Of a DNA stretch of 64,000 nucleotides, positions 10,432-20,249 are shown piece after piece; positions within the stretch are counted from its first letter, which is position 1; the number at the start of each line of letters is the position of its first letter. The notes under the pieces are model-generated. The model had not been told where the DNA came from. It made no database searches and worked only from the letters and a program-made list of their open reading frames with translations. This stretch comes from Choristoneura fumiferana (taxonomy: Eukaryota > Arthropoda > Insecta > Lepidoptera > Tortricidae). The stretch lies in NCBI RefSeq assembly GCF_025370935.1, contig NC_133485.1, positions 1,482,463-1,546,462 on the forward strand. The letters are read 5' to 3'. The translations under genes were made by a program, and so were the position numbers.

Positions 10432-10645
10432 AGCATAGTGTACGGTTCTGTTGCTATGAAGATGAGCTCTGGTTGAGTTCGAAACGCGTCAGTGTAGTGT
10501 GGTGGTGGTGATAGATGTGTTTGTGTGATTTGTGTGTGTTTTTACTGTGTGGAAGTGGAGGAACTGCGTCAACACGCATATCTTGCATAAACTTAGCTAT
10601 CATAAGGTCGCGGGTGTGCAAAGAAATTATTTTAGTTCATTGATG
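10432..10645 (+). repeat. Hammerhead-associated (Penelope-like?) repeat
   Basis: Contains at 10455-10490 a motif with the order (A)TGAAGA, stem 'gagctc', loop, 'gagttc', GAAAC, GCGTC. Then come 'agtgtagtgtggtggtggtg', 'tgtgtgatttgtgtgtgt', 'gaactgcgtcaacacgcat' and 'cataaggtcgcgggtg'. Hammerhead motifs of similar layout are known in Penelope-like elements. The first core base is A where C is needed, so this copy should not cleave. Confidence 0.6.
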
Positions 10646-10934
10646 TGCAAGTAACGCCTGATTCAGTAAATTATGATGATTACTCTCACTCCCAGGTTTG
10701 CTTTACCACATAAAATATCATAAAAGAAAATGAAAATAATTCGAAAACTTTCGGTATTTAGGTTGTTTACTCAGACTAAATAGAAAACATGATATTCTGC
10801 GAACGACAAAGCAAAGTCGGATGGAACTGTGCCTAGCCTGGAATAGTCGGATGGAACTAAGCCAACTAAGTACTAGTAGTTTGGCGAAGTTTGGTTGCAC
10901 TTTTGTGCATGCAACTTGCACTTTCGAGTGTAAA

Positions 10935-11062
10935 CACGTAATAGAGAGAGAGTGATAGATGGGTTGTGTGATTTGTGTGTGTTCTTACAGTGTGGAGGTG
11001 GAGGAACTGCATGAACACATTTTTCGCATAGCGTAACATAGCTCTCATAAGGTCGCGGGTGA
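10935..11062 (+). repeat. Hammerhead-associated repeat, partial copy
   Basis: 'gtgatagatgggttgtgtga', 'gtgttcttacagtgtggagg', 'ggaactgcatgaacaca' and 'tcataaggtcgcgggtgagc' match the 3' part of the family. It lies 290 bp after the previous copy in the same orientation, a near-tandem arrangement often seen for Penelope-like elements. The hammerhead part is not present. Confidence 0.65.
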
Positions 11063-11377
11063 GCAAAGTCCCTATTTATTTCAGTTCATTGTAATTCGTC
11101 AGTGTAAGTTTACGTTTCACACTATTAAAGTGCAGTATTTTTCGCTGTCACTGTATGTTAAATCCGTTGTTTTCGCGGCAGCTTGTAATCAAAACTATGG
11201 ACGTTTACGAGACAACGAACGTGGACATCAACAGCTGCTTATTCACTGCACATCCTCGCCAAATGCATAAAAAATACATAAAATTCAACGCTTTAAGACA
11301 TTGTAAATGACAAGTTTTTAGTGTTCCCCGAAATTGAATTTATAAATGGCGACTCGTAGTTGACATAAAAATAAGTT

Positions 11378-11445
11378 GATGACCGGTAATCTAGTGGTTA
11401 GTGACCCGAATTGTGAATCTACAGTTTCAGGTTCGAACCTCAATG
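11378..11445 (+). mobile_element. tRNA-like SINE head
   Basis: A-box-like 'ggtaatctagtggttagtga' is followed 30 bp later by B-box 'ggttcgaacc'. No acceptor stem closes around them and AT-rich DNA follows, so this is read as a SINE head, not a tRNA gene. It differs from families A and B in its body. Confidence 0.55.
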
Positions 11446-11702
11446 TAATAAATAACATATAATTTCATAACGATAATTACGATGTAAAATTGTATGAGAA
11501 ATATTTTCAAACTTCCAATGTTAAAGTATATAATGACAGGAAATATATTTTCGCTAATAATAAATAAATATTTGTAATTGTTCATCAGTCCTTTGCTGAA
11601 TTTTGGAATAAACAAATTGGTGTTATTCGTCTCTATAGAGGGACCTCCGAATCAATAAATCTATTTACATATAGATTTAGATTCATTGATTTAGAGATCC
11701 GT

Positions 11703-11819
11703 GTGAATGAATGAATGAATGAATGAATGAAATGAATGAATGAATGAATGAATGAATGAATGAATGAATGAATGAAATGAATGAATGAATGAATGAATGA
11801 ATGAATGAAATGAATGAAT
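11703..11819. repeat. (TGAA)n microsatellite, 117 bp
   Basis: An almost uninterrupted 'tgaa' array with three single-base insertions giving 'tgaaatgaa' at similar spacing (about 40-50 bp). The regular interruptions imply that larger blocks were duplicated. Confidence 0.95.
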
Positions 11820-11901
11820 TAAAAAAATAAATTCAACACACTCATAATAGTTACACACAAAAGTTCCAAAAATGATTAGACCTTGCCTTGCTCTTTATTA
11901 A

Positions 11902-12203
11902 GCCCTGGTGGCCGAGTGGTTTGACCTATGGCCTCTCAAGCAGAGGATCGTGGGTTCAAACCCCGGCTCGCACCTCTGAGTTTTTCGAAATTCATGTGCG
12001 GAATTACATTTGAAATTTACCACGATCTTTACGGTGAAGGAAAACATCGAGAGGAAACCTGCACAAACCTGAGAAGCAATTCAATGGTGAATGGTGAAGT
12101 TCCCAATCCACACTGGGCCCGCGTGGGAACTACTGCCCAAGCTGTCTCATCTGAGAGGAGGCCTGTGCTCAGCAGTGGGACGTATATAGGCTGGGATGAT
12201 GAT
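11902..12203 (+). mobile_element. SINE family A, full copy
   Basis: tRNA-related head with A-box 'tggccgagtggtttgacc' and B-box 'ggttcaaacc', a body with 'gaaattcatgtgcggaatta', 'gtgaaggaaaacatcgagag', 'cccgcgtgggaacta', and the end 'cagcagtgggacgtatatag', 'gctgggatgatgat'. A 10-bp repeat attagacctt at 11875-11884 and 12204-12213 may be the target duplication, with 17 extra bases between it and the head. Confidence 0.9.
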
Positions 12204-12559
12204 ATTAGACCTTAAATTCAACTTTAAAGGTTGCAAGACTATCACAGCTTTATTAGCATTACTCAAGGCAGGTAGACTTGACCTGAAATAGTAGAGTTCA
12301 TCTTTGGACATTTCACATCCAGCTCTTTATTTGTCCCGTAAATTATCATAACGTGTTTGATAGCATAATTAAAGTTTAACAAAAGGTGCACACACGTTTT
12401 TAAAGCAAGATAAATCCTTTTTGCACGCATTGCCTCACGTACGCGGCGATTTATTGTACAACTTGGAACGTTAAAAAAGATAATTGGCCCATTAAGCATG
12501 CTGCAGTAAACATTTTGCCCGCGCGAGGATTTGGTTTTGACAAAACAATAATTGTACAT

Positions 12560-13215
12560 TTTTAGGGGTTCGTACCTCAGTCGATAAAAACGGAACCCTT
12601 GGAATCATTTTCTTTTTCGTCCGTCCCTTTACCAAGACCCTTACTCTACCCTATCTATCTGTCTACTCTTTTTCTCAGAAATAAAAAATAAATAAATAAA
12701 TAAATATCACGGGACAATTCACACCAATTGACCTAGTCCCAAAGTAAGCTTATCAAAGCTTGTGTTATGGGTACTAAGCAACGGATAAATATAATTATAT
12801 AGATAGATACATACTTAAATACATATTAAACACCCAAGACCCGAGAACAAACATTCGTATTTTTCATACAAATATCTGCCCCGACACGGGAATCGAACCC
12901 GGGACCTCAAGCTTCGTAGTCAGGTTCTCTAACCACTAGGCCATCTGGTCGTCTGCGTGATGCGTATGTATATTAAACTGAAATAAGTATCAAATACCCA
13001 GATCTTTAACAGAGCACTCCTTGAAGCAGCGAAAGAATCAAACTTCTAAACAACCCAATCAAAACATAGAGATTAAAAAAGTTTTTTGACACCCTGGGAA
13101 TTAAAACCTTTAAGATGTTTCGAGTTTTCGAGGAACCTTGAAATTTAGTATAAAGGTGACCTTTTATAGCACAACCAATAAGATACTTAAATCAAAATCT
13201 TAATTGCCATATCAA
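12560..13215 (+). repeat. Repeat family E, interrupted by a SINE
   Basis: Starts 'ggggttcgtacctcagtcga' and 'aaaaacggaacccttgg', then 'ccctatctatctgtct'. After the SINE at 12680-12954 it resumes with 'agtatcaaatacccag', 'cttgaagcagcgaaagaatc' and 'aaatttagtataaaggtgac'. The second part matches 52000-52220 in order, so the two segments belong to one older element. Confidence 0.6.
12680..12954 (-). mobile_element. SINE family B, full copy
   Basis: Minus strand: head 'gacgaccagatggcctagtg' with A-box, B-box 'gggttcgattcc', then 'gggcagatatttgtatgaaa', 'gttctcgggtcttgggtgtt', 'tccgttgcttagtacccata', 'gactaggtcaattggtgtga' and an (AAAT)n tail. Very similar to the plus-strand copy at 30642-30905. 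Confidence 0.9.
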
Positions 13216-13918
13216 TTTGTCTACTTATGTCAGCAATTAATCCAAAATGATCCTGCACTGTCAAGAAGAATGCGCCGCAAGAAAATAGGCAGAAAGTAAT
13301 TTTGTGAAAATAAAATTTTATATTACGTTTCTTTTAATTATCAAAGCAAAGTAAATTGAGTAGAAATATTCAGCTAAAAATAAAAACTACATGTTGATAA
13401 CTGTAAACACGTGGTCGGCGTTAGCTTATACATTTGTAATTCCTTTTTGTAATTTATACAAAAATTGTAATTAATTATTATCATTCAAATGATAAATAAG
13501 ATTACAATTAAACTTCACAAAAAGACAAGACGGCTCAGATCTGATAACAAAAACCTTTTGAAGGAATAAACCAAAATGGCAACTGGTATAAATAAAATTT
13601 ATAAACAATGGAGTTCCAGTTTATAAGCATTTTTTTGAATATACTTAATTATATCCTGTACAAATTTTAAGTCAGAAATGCCACAATTGCAAATAATTTG
13701 ATCGTTATCGCTTTTTGAGTTGTTTTTTGTCGTAGAAACAATATTTTACCATGGCTTTTGTTAAAGTCCTTATTATTTTATCCTTTTATAATTATACATG
13801 CTGCGGCGTAAACGAAAATTACAAGCCTCTGCCGACTGTACCTGCCAAAATGGACGCACTCAGTCAAATGGTGGGCACCGCTCGACGGCCATCGATGGTA
13901 ATGCAAGCCGAGGCGTAG
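13216..13918. other. AT-rich DNA, no gene seen
   Basis: No recognised repeat. The ORF starting at 13798 runs straight into the foldback element at 13919 and is not credible as a gene. Confidence 0.5.
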
Positions 13919-14082
13919 ACTGTCCAGACGGAGCGTTTTGCGCGTTCCTGAGGTACCTACTAGAGCTCCGTCCAGATGCTCTCGCGCGCTTCCATAACGT
14001 ATGTAGCTCTAGTACCTCGGGAACGCACGAGTGTCTTGTCTACGCGTGTGCCCTCGCGCGCAAAACTCTCCGTCTGTACAGG
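13919..14082. mobile_element. GC-rich foldback MITE
   Basis: Left arm 'ctgtccagacggagcgtttt' then 'gcgcgttcctgaggtac' and 'tagagct'; right arm 'agctctagtacctcgggaac', then 'gcgcgcaaaactctccgtct' and 'gtacag'. The arms pair over most of the 164 bp. It is much richer in CG dinucleotides than its surroundings. Confidence 0.75.
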
Positions 14083-14147
14083 AGATGGCCTGAATGCGGA
14101 ACTGAGCGAGTGGCATGATTGGCGTGCAGAGAGGGTAGAAAGCGCCA

Positions 14148-14287
14148 GCAGCTACAAGGCTACTACGAAACTCGAAACTCGAAGTTCGTGTCGTGCGGTC
14201 CCTTTGACACTTATACTATTTAATACGAGAGCGAGAGGGACGGTACGATACGAACTTCGAGGTTCGAGTTTCGTAGTAGCCCTGCTG
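14148..14287. mobile_element. Foldback MITE family C, copy 1
   Basis: Left arm 'ggctactacgaaactcgaaa' and 'ctcgaagttcgtgtcgtg'; right arm 'cgatacgaacttcgaggttc' and 'gagtttcgtagtagccctgc'. The centre is 'cttatactatttaatacgag'. A second copy lies at 34374-34512 and a diverged one at 34513-34630. The short ORFs on both strands are artefacts of the symmetry. Confidence 0.85.
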
Positions 14288-15600
14288 TATCTACACGCAC
14301 CCGCCATCAGCAAACAACACAATAACCTATCTACCTGCATGCCAATAGCCTACCCTCACTGCACGCCATTATCATTGACGATGACTCAAAAATCCAAAAA
14401 AAAAATTTTTTTAGCATTAACCCGTCACGCGTCCTAGAGACTACATTAGTCCCTAACTTTTTTTGTGCGGGAAATGTCCTAGAGACTACCAGTAGTCTTA
14501 AGGGAACATTTCACTTTAGTGACATACAAAATAATCGAAGAATAACGTCTGTTTTTGATACAATTCTACCTTCCATTTTTGCATGGTTACACATTCCCTT
14601 TAAAGTCTCAAAAAGGTTATTTGACACTAATTACGGCCGATCCATGTCAGTCATGTCACTGCTGTCAGCCAATATGTATCATTTTCAGACCTGAGTCATC
14701 GGACGGAGTATAATTACGGTTGCATTATAAAACGAAAAAGGTTAGAATCCACAGTGCAAAACAGTAAGTAATCTACGAACAATGCGTCGATATTTACAGA
14801 AGTTATTTTGCTGGAGGAGCCTGGAGGTAGAAGTTCTTACAGGTAACCCGGATGCACCTTATCCATAAATTATGTCACACCAAAATAACTAAGTATTTTC
14901 AATCCAACCCCCCCCCCCCTTGTCGTTATAAACATAGCAATTAGTCTGACCAAATAACATTTTTTTAACTTAAGTAGCCTTGAGTTAGGTAATTCTGCAA
15001 TTAATTTGACACATTTGGGAACTTCATTGCAAAATCCCCATGGTATTCAGCCGATAACGAAGGACATTGAGCGGACGTGCTTGTATGAGTGCATAGTACT
15101 TGGTGTTGTTTTGAGATAATATACTAACTTATACTGTGATGGTAACTTGGATTATTAAGCGGCAAACGCCATTTTTGTAACACAAGATACAGTTACTCTT
15201 TAGTCACCACATCTTTACAAACACATGCGATAATTATGCTTTTTTACTCGTATTGCACATAAAAACGGTTAGGTATTAATTAAGTTTTTTTTTTACCTTA
15301 CGGTAAAATCTGGAATTGCATTTATGTGTCTTATATTTTGTCGGAAACACGAAAACTTGAAATTGTTAATAATCCGATAAAAATACAATATTATCAGAAT
15401 TTTTGTAAAAACATTACATGAGAATGGATGGCTATTTAGCTAATTCTTTCTTTGTTATGATTGCCATTGTCAGGACGAAGTTTGTATGAAGAAAAAAAAA
15501 AGGTCTGAGAGACTCGAGAATAAATAGACTGGATGACATAGGTAGATAACGGAATATTCAACTTACGTTAACAAAAACAATGATAATACTTACATTTAAT
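14288..15600. other. AT-rich DNA with a C13 tract, no gene seen
   Basis: Poly-C of 13 at 14907-14919 is the only marked feature. A direct repeat of 'gtcctagagactac' at about 14430 and 14476 is noted. Nothing else recognised. Confidence 0.5.
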
Positions 15601-15611
15601 AAAAAATACAT

Positions 15612-15914
15612 CATCATCATCCCAGCCTATATACGTCCACTGCTGGGCACAGGCCTCCTCTCAGAACAAGAGGGCTTGGGCTATAGTTCCCACGCGGGCC
15701 CAGTGCGGATTGGAACTTCACACGCACCATTGAATTGCTTCGCAGGTTTGTGCAGGTTTCCTCACGATGTTTTCCTTCACCGCAAAGCTCGTGGTAAATT
15801 CCAAATGTAATTCCGCACATGAATTTCGAAAACTCAGAGGTGCGAGCCGGGGTTTGAACCCACGACCCTCTGATTGAGAGGCGATAGGTCAAACCACTAG
15901 GCCACCACGGCTTA
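15612..15914 (-). mobile_element. SINE family A, full copy with target duplication
   Basis: Minus-strand copy ending at the plus-strand left in (ATC)n 'catcatcatcccagcctata', with B-box complement 'gggtttgaaccc' and A-box complement near 'ggtcaaaccactaggccacc'. It is flanked by aaaaaatacat at 15601-15611 and 15915-15925, an 11-bp duplication typical of LINE-driven insertion. This is one of the youngest-looking SINEs here. Confidence 0.92.
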
Positions 15915-16486
15915 AAAAAATACATATTTTATAAAAAATAACATTTTGTATAAACTTTTTGCCGACAATTTTTTGTTGACTGCAGTTGCTGTTATCAAAA
16001 CTACAAATCCATACCGATATAAAGACAATTCGAGGACTAAAAGTGGATGAACACGCACGACTTATTTAAATTTGAATTTTACAATCAGTCAGACATCTTG
16101 AGTTAAAAATAAGGTTGTCCCTGTAACAGACAATAAATCCTTTTTTTATAAGCCTGTTATAATGTCCTACTGATGGGCAACTCAATGAAAACTCAACTTC
16201 TTAATCCAATCAGAACGTAACATTTTTCCATCATTCAAAAACCCCTGAAACCGAATCAAAATATCGCCATAAAAATAAAAAGTTGTTTACAAAAAAAAAA
16301 GTACTTTTGCGGTTCCTTTGAAACTTTTTATCGCCCAACAATTTGTGGGCGTGTTATTGCCCAGGCACTCCTTTTATTACCATGTTTTTAGATCATAAAA
16401 GAAATCGGTTCCCTAAGAAGTTTGATGTATAAAAGATTAGCTTAATTGCGAAATCATAACGAGACACTTGTCGGTGCAGTAAGGCT

Positions 16487-16790
16487 GCGTTTCGACCAGA
16501 GATGTGCGAGAATGTCGTCCCCTTACAACCAGAATCGCTTATCTGCATGAAATGTAGTTTTGAGAAAAACGCATTTAAAGGTTTGCATGCTCTAAAAACC
16601 TATAAAAGCTAGTTATACTAAAAACGTCTCTGTGTTTCTATTTAGATAATTTATCCCTTATTAGGATAGGGCTATGTTATTTACTCTATACTCGCGCCGA
16701 GTAGGTTAAAATAGGGCTTTTCTTCAAAAGGTACTGCAGATAAGCGATTTTGCCTGTAGACACGTTTTTTTTTTATCTTCTAAACTAGCA
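16487..16790 (+). mobile_element. Possible left end of a large DNA transposon
   Basis: 'aaggctgcgtttcgaccaga' and 'gatgtgcgag' match the terminus of the MITE at 36347-36559. Just inside are 'ccttacaaccagaatcgctt' and, 200 bp further, 'agataagcgattttgcctgt'. Inverted matches to these occur at 18896-18917 and 19333-19362. See the finding on 16487-19395. Confidence 0.45.
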
Positions 16791-17383
16791 GCTTTACGCA
16801 GATATATTGGATAAACTATCATTTTAAGTCCATAATTTAAGCATTTTTCGCCGAATACAGTGTTAAAATGCTTACATGTTTTATACAATTTAAGTTTTTA
16901 GTTAAGTCTCAGCGCAAATAAGAGGTATTGGCTGTAAACAACTCGGAATTTACCTCTTAAGCGCGCTTAAAAGTGCAAAATATTTCTAAGATGTTTTGAC
17001 TCTAGGCTTTTTTTCTGTTTTTCTAGATTATATGCAATGTAGCATTATTCTGTTTTGTTTTTATCATTCAAAGACATATTACTTGTATTTTTCGAAATAG
17101 TTCCATCAATCTATTTCAACAAATAGGTACCAAATAACCCAAAAATAATAAATAAATGAAAACTAGCGAGCTAAAGTCTTAAATATAGTAGTATATTTCT
17201 AGTATATGTGAGATATATTACGTTATTCCTTTAATATCATATGTGCTGCTTAATACATTTAATTATGGAACTTTTGATTACATGCATACAACAAAAAACA
17301 TATTTTATTCAAACATTTTAATAAAAAGGCACTTAGCGTCTCAAGGCTCAAAGTAACCACTGAAACAGTCATGAAAAAAGAAC
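16791..17383. other. AT-rich DNA inside the proposed transposon, no gene seen
   Basis: No ORF of note and no recognised repeat. If 16487-19395 is one element, this is its interior filler. Confidence 0.4.
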
Positions 17384-17655
17384 CGTAATGGTAATAACCA
17401 TCAGTCTTCTTCTTCATCAAAACGATAACGAGCATGGATATTCAGGTTTTGATGAACTAAATAGAAAAACATAGGTATAACCAGATCCAGCAGACCGTCG
17501 AAATGAACCGCGAGTGTCATTTAGATACCTACTATTTACTACTTCGTATCGTAGGTACGTCGTATCATTGAATAGCTTATCACGGCATAAAACATTTACG
17601 TTGTCACACATTTTCATTGTTCTTGGCTTAATATTTGTATAGGTAATATTTTTAT
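17384..17655 (-). repeat. Left arm of a large inverted duplication
   Basis: From 17421 to 17655 the sequence is the reverse complement of 18069-18475 once the insert at 18246-18430 is removed. Shared blocks are 'aagccaagaacaatgaaaat', 'tgttttatgccgtgataagc', 'acgtacctacgatacgaagt' and 'cctgaatatccatgctc'. At its outer end the minus strand reads RYRFDEEED and a stop, then 'tggttattaccatta', like the coding remnants at 17890-18065. The 105-codon ORF here lies in the duplicated DNA and matches nothing I know. Confidence 0.8.
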
Positions 17656-17889
17656 CAATTACGACATGTCGTCTGACTTTTTGAGTTTTGATACCAGGGC
17701 TGTAACTTTGCAAACCAACCGTCGAATAAGACAAGGCAACAGAAAATCGAATCCAAACTCTGTTGAACCTCTTTCAGTAGAGGAATTTAAACTACCTGCA
17801 TTAAAAAGCTATACACTAATCCACTGCCAATAAGCGCAGCAAAAAAAATAAAGATTTAATGACTTTTTACAAAAAAAAATGTTATACCG

Positions 17890-18068
17890 GAGATTCACCA
17901 TGGCTGGTTGCACTGGCCTGTGATGAAGACGTTATTGAGCGTGTGCCGGACGTAGTCACAGCTGAGACAAGCAGTGATGAAAAATAACCTTAATGGTAAT
18001 AATCATCAGTCTTCTTCGTCATCACTGCTTGTCTTAGCTGTGGCTACTCAAACCAGCCATGGATAATT
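17890..18068. pseudogene. Inverted pair of acidic C-terminal coding remnants
   Basis: On the plus strand 17899-17986 reads PWLVALACDEDVIERVPDVV then TAETSSDEK and a stop. On the minus strand 18068-18005 reads PWLV, a stop, then VATAKTSSDDEED and a stop, followed by 'tgattattaccatta'. These are two copies, head to head, of one protein C-terminus, the second with a deletion. An acidic tail like this is common in transposases, but the family is not identified. Confidence 0.6.
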
Positions 18069-18475
18069 AATATTACCTAAGCCAAGAACAATGAAAATGT
18101 GTGACTACGTAAATGTTTTATGCCGTGATAAGCTTTTCATTGATACGACGTACCTACGATACGAAGTAGTAAATAAGTAGGTTATCTAAATGACAATCAC
18201 GGTTCATTTTGACGGTCTGTTGGATCTGGTTATATGTTTTTTCTATAGCCGCGTATCCATTAGAGCAGCCTCAGGCCGAGCACCGCGAGCCGAGCCATAT
18301 TTTGTTGGTTTTTTGACCGTGCTCAAAGGAGCCTCAGTCTGAGCCGTGCCTTTGGCAGCGTCTCCACTTGCGCGGCCTCGGAGCGAGGCAGCCGCACGGC
18401 CCGAGGCTGCCTCTAGTGGATACGCGGCTTATTTAGTTCATCGAAACCTGAATATCCATGCTCCTTATCGTCACC
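18069..18475 (+). repeat. Right arm of the large inverted duplication
   Basis: Inverted partner of 17421-17655, interrupted by the MITE at 18246-18430. Outside the insert the arms differ by scattered substitutions and small gaps, so the duplication is not recent. Confidence 0.8.
18246..18430. mobile_element. GC-rich MITE with TA duplication and known empty site
   Basis: Ends are 'tagccgcgtatccattagag' and 'cctctagtggatacgcggct'. The uninterrupted arm at 17455-17470 (minus strand) reads 'ttctatttagttcat' where this arm reads 'ttcta' + element + 'tatttagttcat', so the insertion duplicated TA. Terminal inverted repeats are about 25 bp; no transposase. TA duplication suggests the Tc1/mariner group. 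Confidence 0.85.
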
Positions 18476-18521
18476 TGAAAGAAAAACACTGTTAAATTAC
18501 GGCAAGTGAATCGCTGTTATA

Positions 18522-18768
18522 CATAGATCTGTTCACTCATGAAGGCGCGCCCCTCCACAGCTAATTATTAATGTACACGAGAAATCCTCTTAAGTACTTA
18601 CACATTGTCTTAGTCTTAGTGTGCGTGACTGACGGTACGCTTGCGACTGAAGCCACGAGGACAAGTTCGAGCTACGCACACATAGACTTGTCGTACGGAT
18701 ACGTTTAGGTACAAATACAATTATAGAATGTGGAGGGGCAGACTTTCGTTAGTGAACAGATCTATAAT
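18522..18768. mobile_element. Foldback MITE, about 247 bp
   Basis: Ends 'atagatctgttcact' and 'agtgaacagatctat' are perfect 15-bp inverted repeats. Inside them 'gcgcccctccaca' faces 'tgtggaggggc'. The GC-richer middle holds no ORF. It sits 47 bp past the right arm of the inverted duplication. Confidence 0.75.
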
Positions 18769-19329
18769 TACCTAAATAAGTTTTTAAAAATTACTTATTA
18801 TGAATCGTGCTTTCAAGCGTGTACGAACCGACTAAGCTAGCCTACACAAAGTGCACACTACTTTACAATACAGCGCGAAACGTCTAAGCGATACTTAAGC
18901 GATTTTGGCTGTTAGCGCTTCTTATGGTCGAAGCAAACATTGTTACAAGCAATATCGCCTATATTATATTTAGTTTGTTTTCGCTGTTGCAATAATTGAA
19001 ATATAAAGTAATGCTCAACAGGCGAAACCTACTAACATTATTTTAGCACTTTTAGGCAGTACTCAAATTGCATTTTTATTGAAATCTTAACATTCCAAAA
19101 TCGCTTGTTAGACATTAAAATATTTTTGCTGTTGTAAAATAAAAAAAAATGCTGTTTAACCAACGCGTAGTTGTTTTTGGCTGTTGATTTTCTTAAAAAT
19201 CGGCTTTAAGTGAGCTTAAGAAAAACGTAACTCGTATTGGAGTATCGTACAGTAAAACGGGTTTCAACAGCATGTAGATCTTGGAAAGTACATTCTAACG
19301 ATATACTTAACTCAGTTTTGCCCAAAAGT
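18769..19329. other. AT-rich DNA with repeated 'agcgattttggctgt' motifs
   Basis: Motifs 'taagcgattttggctgttag' (18896-18917), 'ccaaaatcgcttgttag' (19094) and 'gtttttggctgttgat' (19171) are related and in mixed orientation. They may be subterminal repeats of the element proposed for 16487-19395. No gene seen. Confidence 0.4.
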
Positions 19330-19400
19330 GACTTTAAGCGATTCTGGTCGTAAGGGGACGATGTGTTCTTCATGAACCAATAGGAACGCTTCATTTACCT
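19330..19400 (-). mobile_element. Possible right end of the large DNA transposon
   Basis: 'aagcgattctggtcgtaagg' and 'ggacga' are the reverse complement of 'tcgtccccttacaaccagaa' and 'tcgctt' at 16515-16541. They are followed by 'ttcttcatgaaccaatagga' and 'acgcttcatttacctcg', also found inside the MITE at 36347-36559. The outermost terminus is not visible. Confidence 0.4.
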
Positions 19401-19449
19401 CGCGTTTTCTGAGGCACGGTGGACGGAAGACCTTAAGAGTGGACTGCTG

Positions 19450-19481
19450 TAGGATGATGATGATGATGATGATGATGATAA
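19450..19481 (+). repeat. (GAT)n tail
   Basis: 'aggatgatgatgatgatgat' closes a short segment 'ggtggacggaagacctt' to 'ggactgctgtagg', the usual look of a worn LINE or SINE 3' end. Confidence 0.7.
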
Positions 19482-20249
19482 CAACAAATAAGTAATAAAA
19501 ATTAAACCGAATTTAAGGTCATACTCGTAATTTCGCATTATAATTTTAGTAAGGATTAGCAAAGATATATCTACTTGCTTAATGAAATCTAAGATTATTT
19601 TAAATTAAATCGATTTTTAATTTTCGGACAGGATTTGAACCCGCTCCTTCTAAATTTAAAACTATAAATTATGAAAAATAAAAAAACATACATCATACAA
19701 CAAACATACGTCATAAAAATGTCACCTAGATGGCTGCTATTGGGCAAGGTATCTATAACGATAGCTGCCTTTAATATTTGAATGACAAAAAAACAACATT
19801 TACATTTCATCTCACACTTCACCGAACATACAATTTCTGTGGTTAATGTATTCAAATTCTCTATTGTTTCGTTAACCCTGTCAACACATTGCGTTCTTAG
19901 AAGACCCCGAAGGTTAGCTTCACCGGAAAATGAGTCAGCGGTGTTCCCAGATTCTTTAGGCAGCGATAGGGTTAACAGGAAAAATTAATGATTTAACTGC
20001 GCAATTTGATATTTTTGTATTACTTATCTGTATGAGTGAGGTCAGCGAAATAATGGTCGCTATTTTATCATCGAACCAACTGAGTCGTGATCCATTGTGG
20101 GATTTTTTCGTAGGAAAAGTCATAGTGACATCGTATTGCTTGACTAGGGAATTTACACGGCACTTACTGTGAGAACGTTCTACGGTGGATCAAGAATCAA
20201 ATAATTTGATAGTAAATGGCTCTCATGCTGACAAATTCGAAGAACAAAC
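19482..20249. other. No feature recognised
   Basis: AT-rich; ORFs of 68-86 codons on both strands near 19595-19988 overlap and look random. Confidence 0.5.

Noticed and set aside
17417..17734. 105-codon ORF on the minus strand
   Set aside because: It lies in the inverted duplication; the other arm does not keep the frame, so it is unlikely to be a conserved protein.
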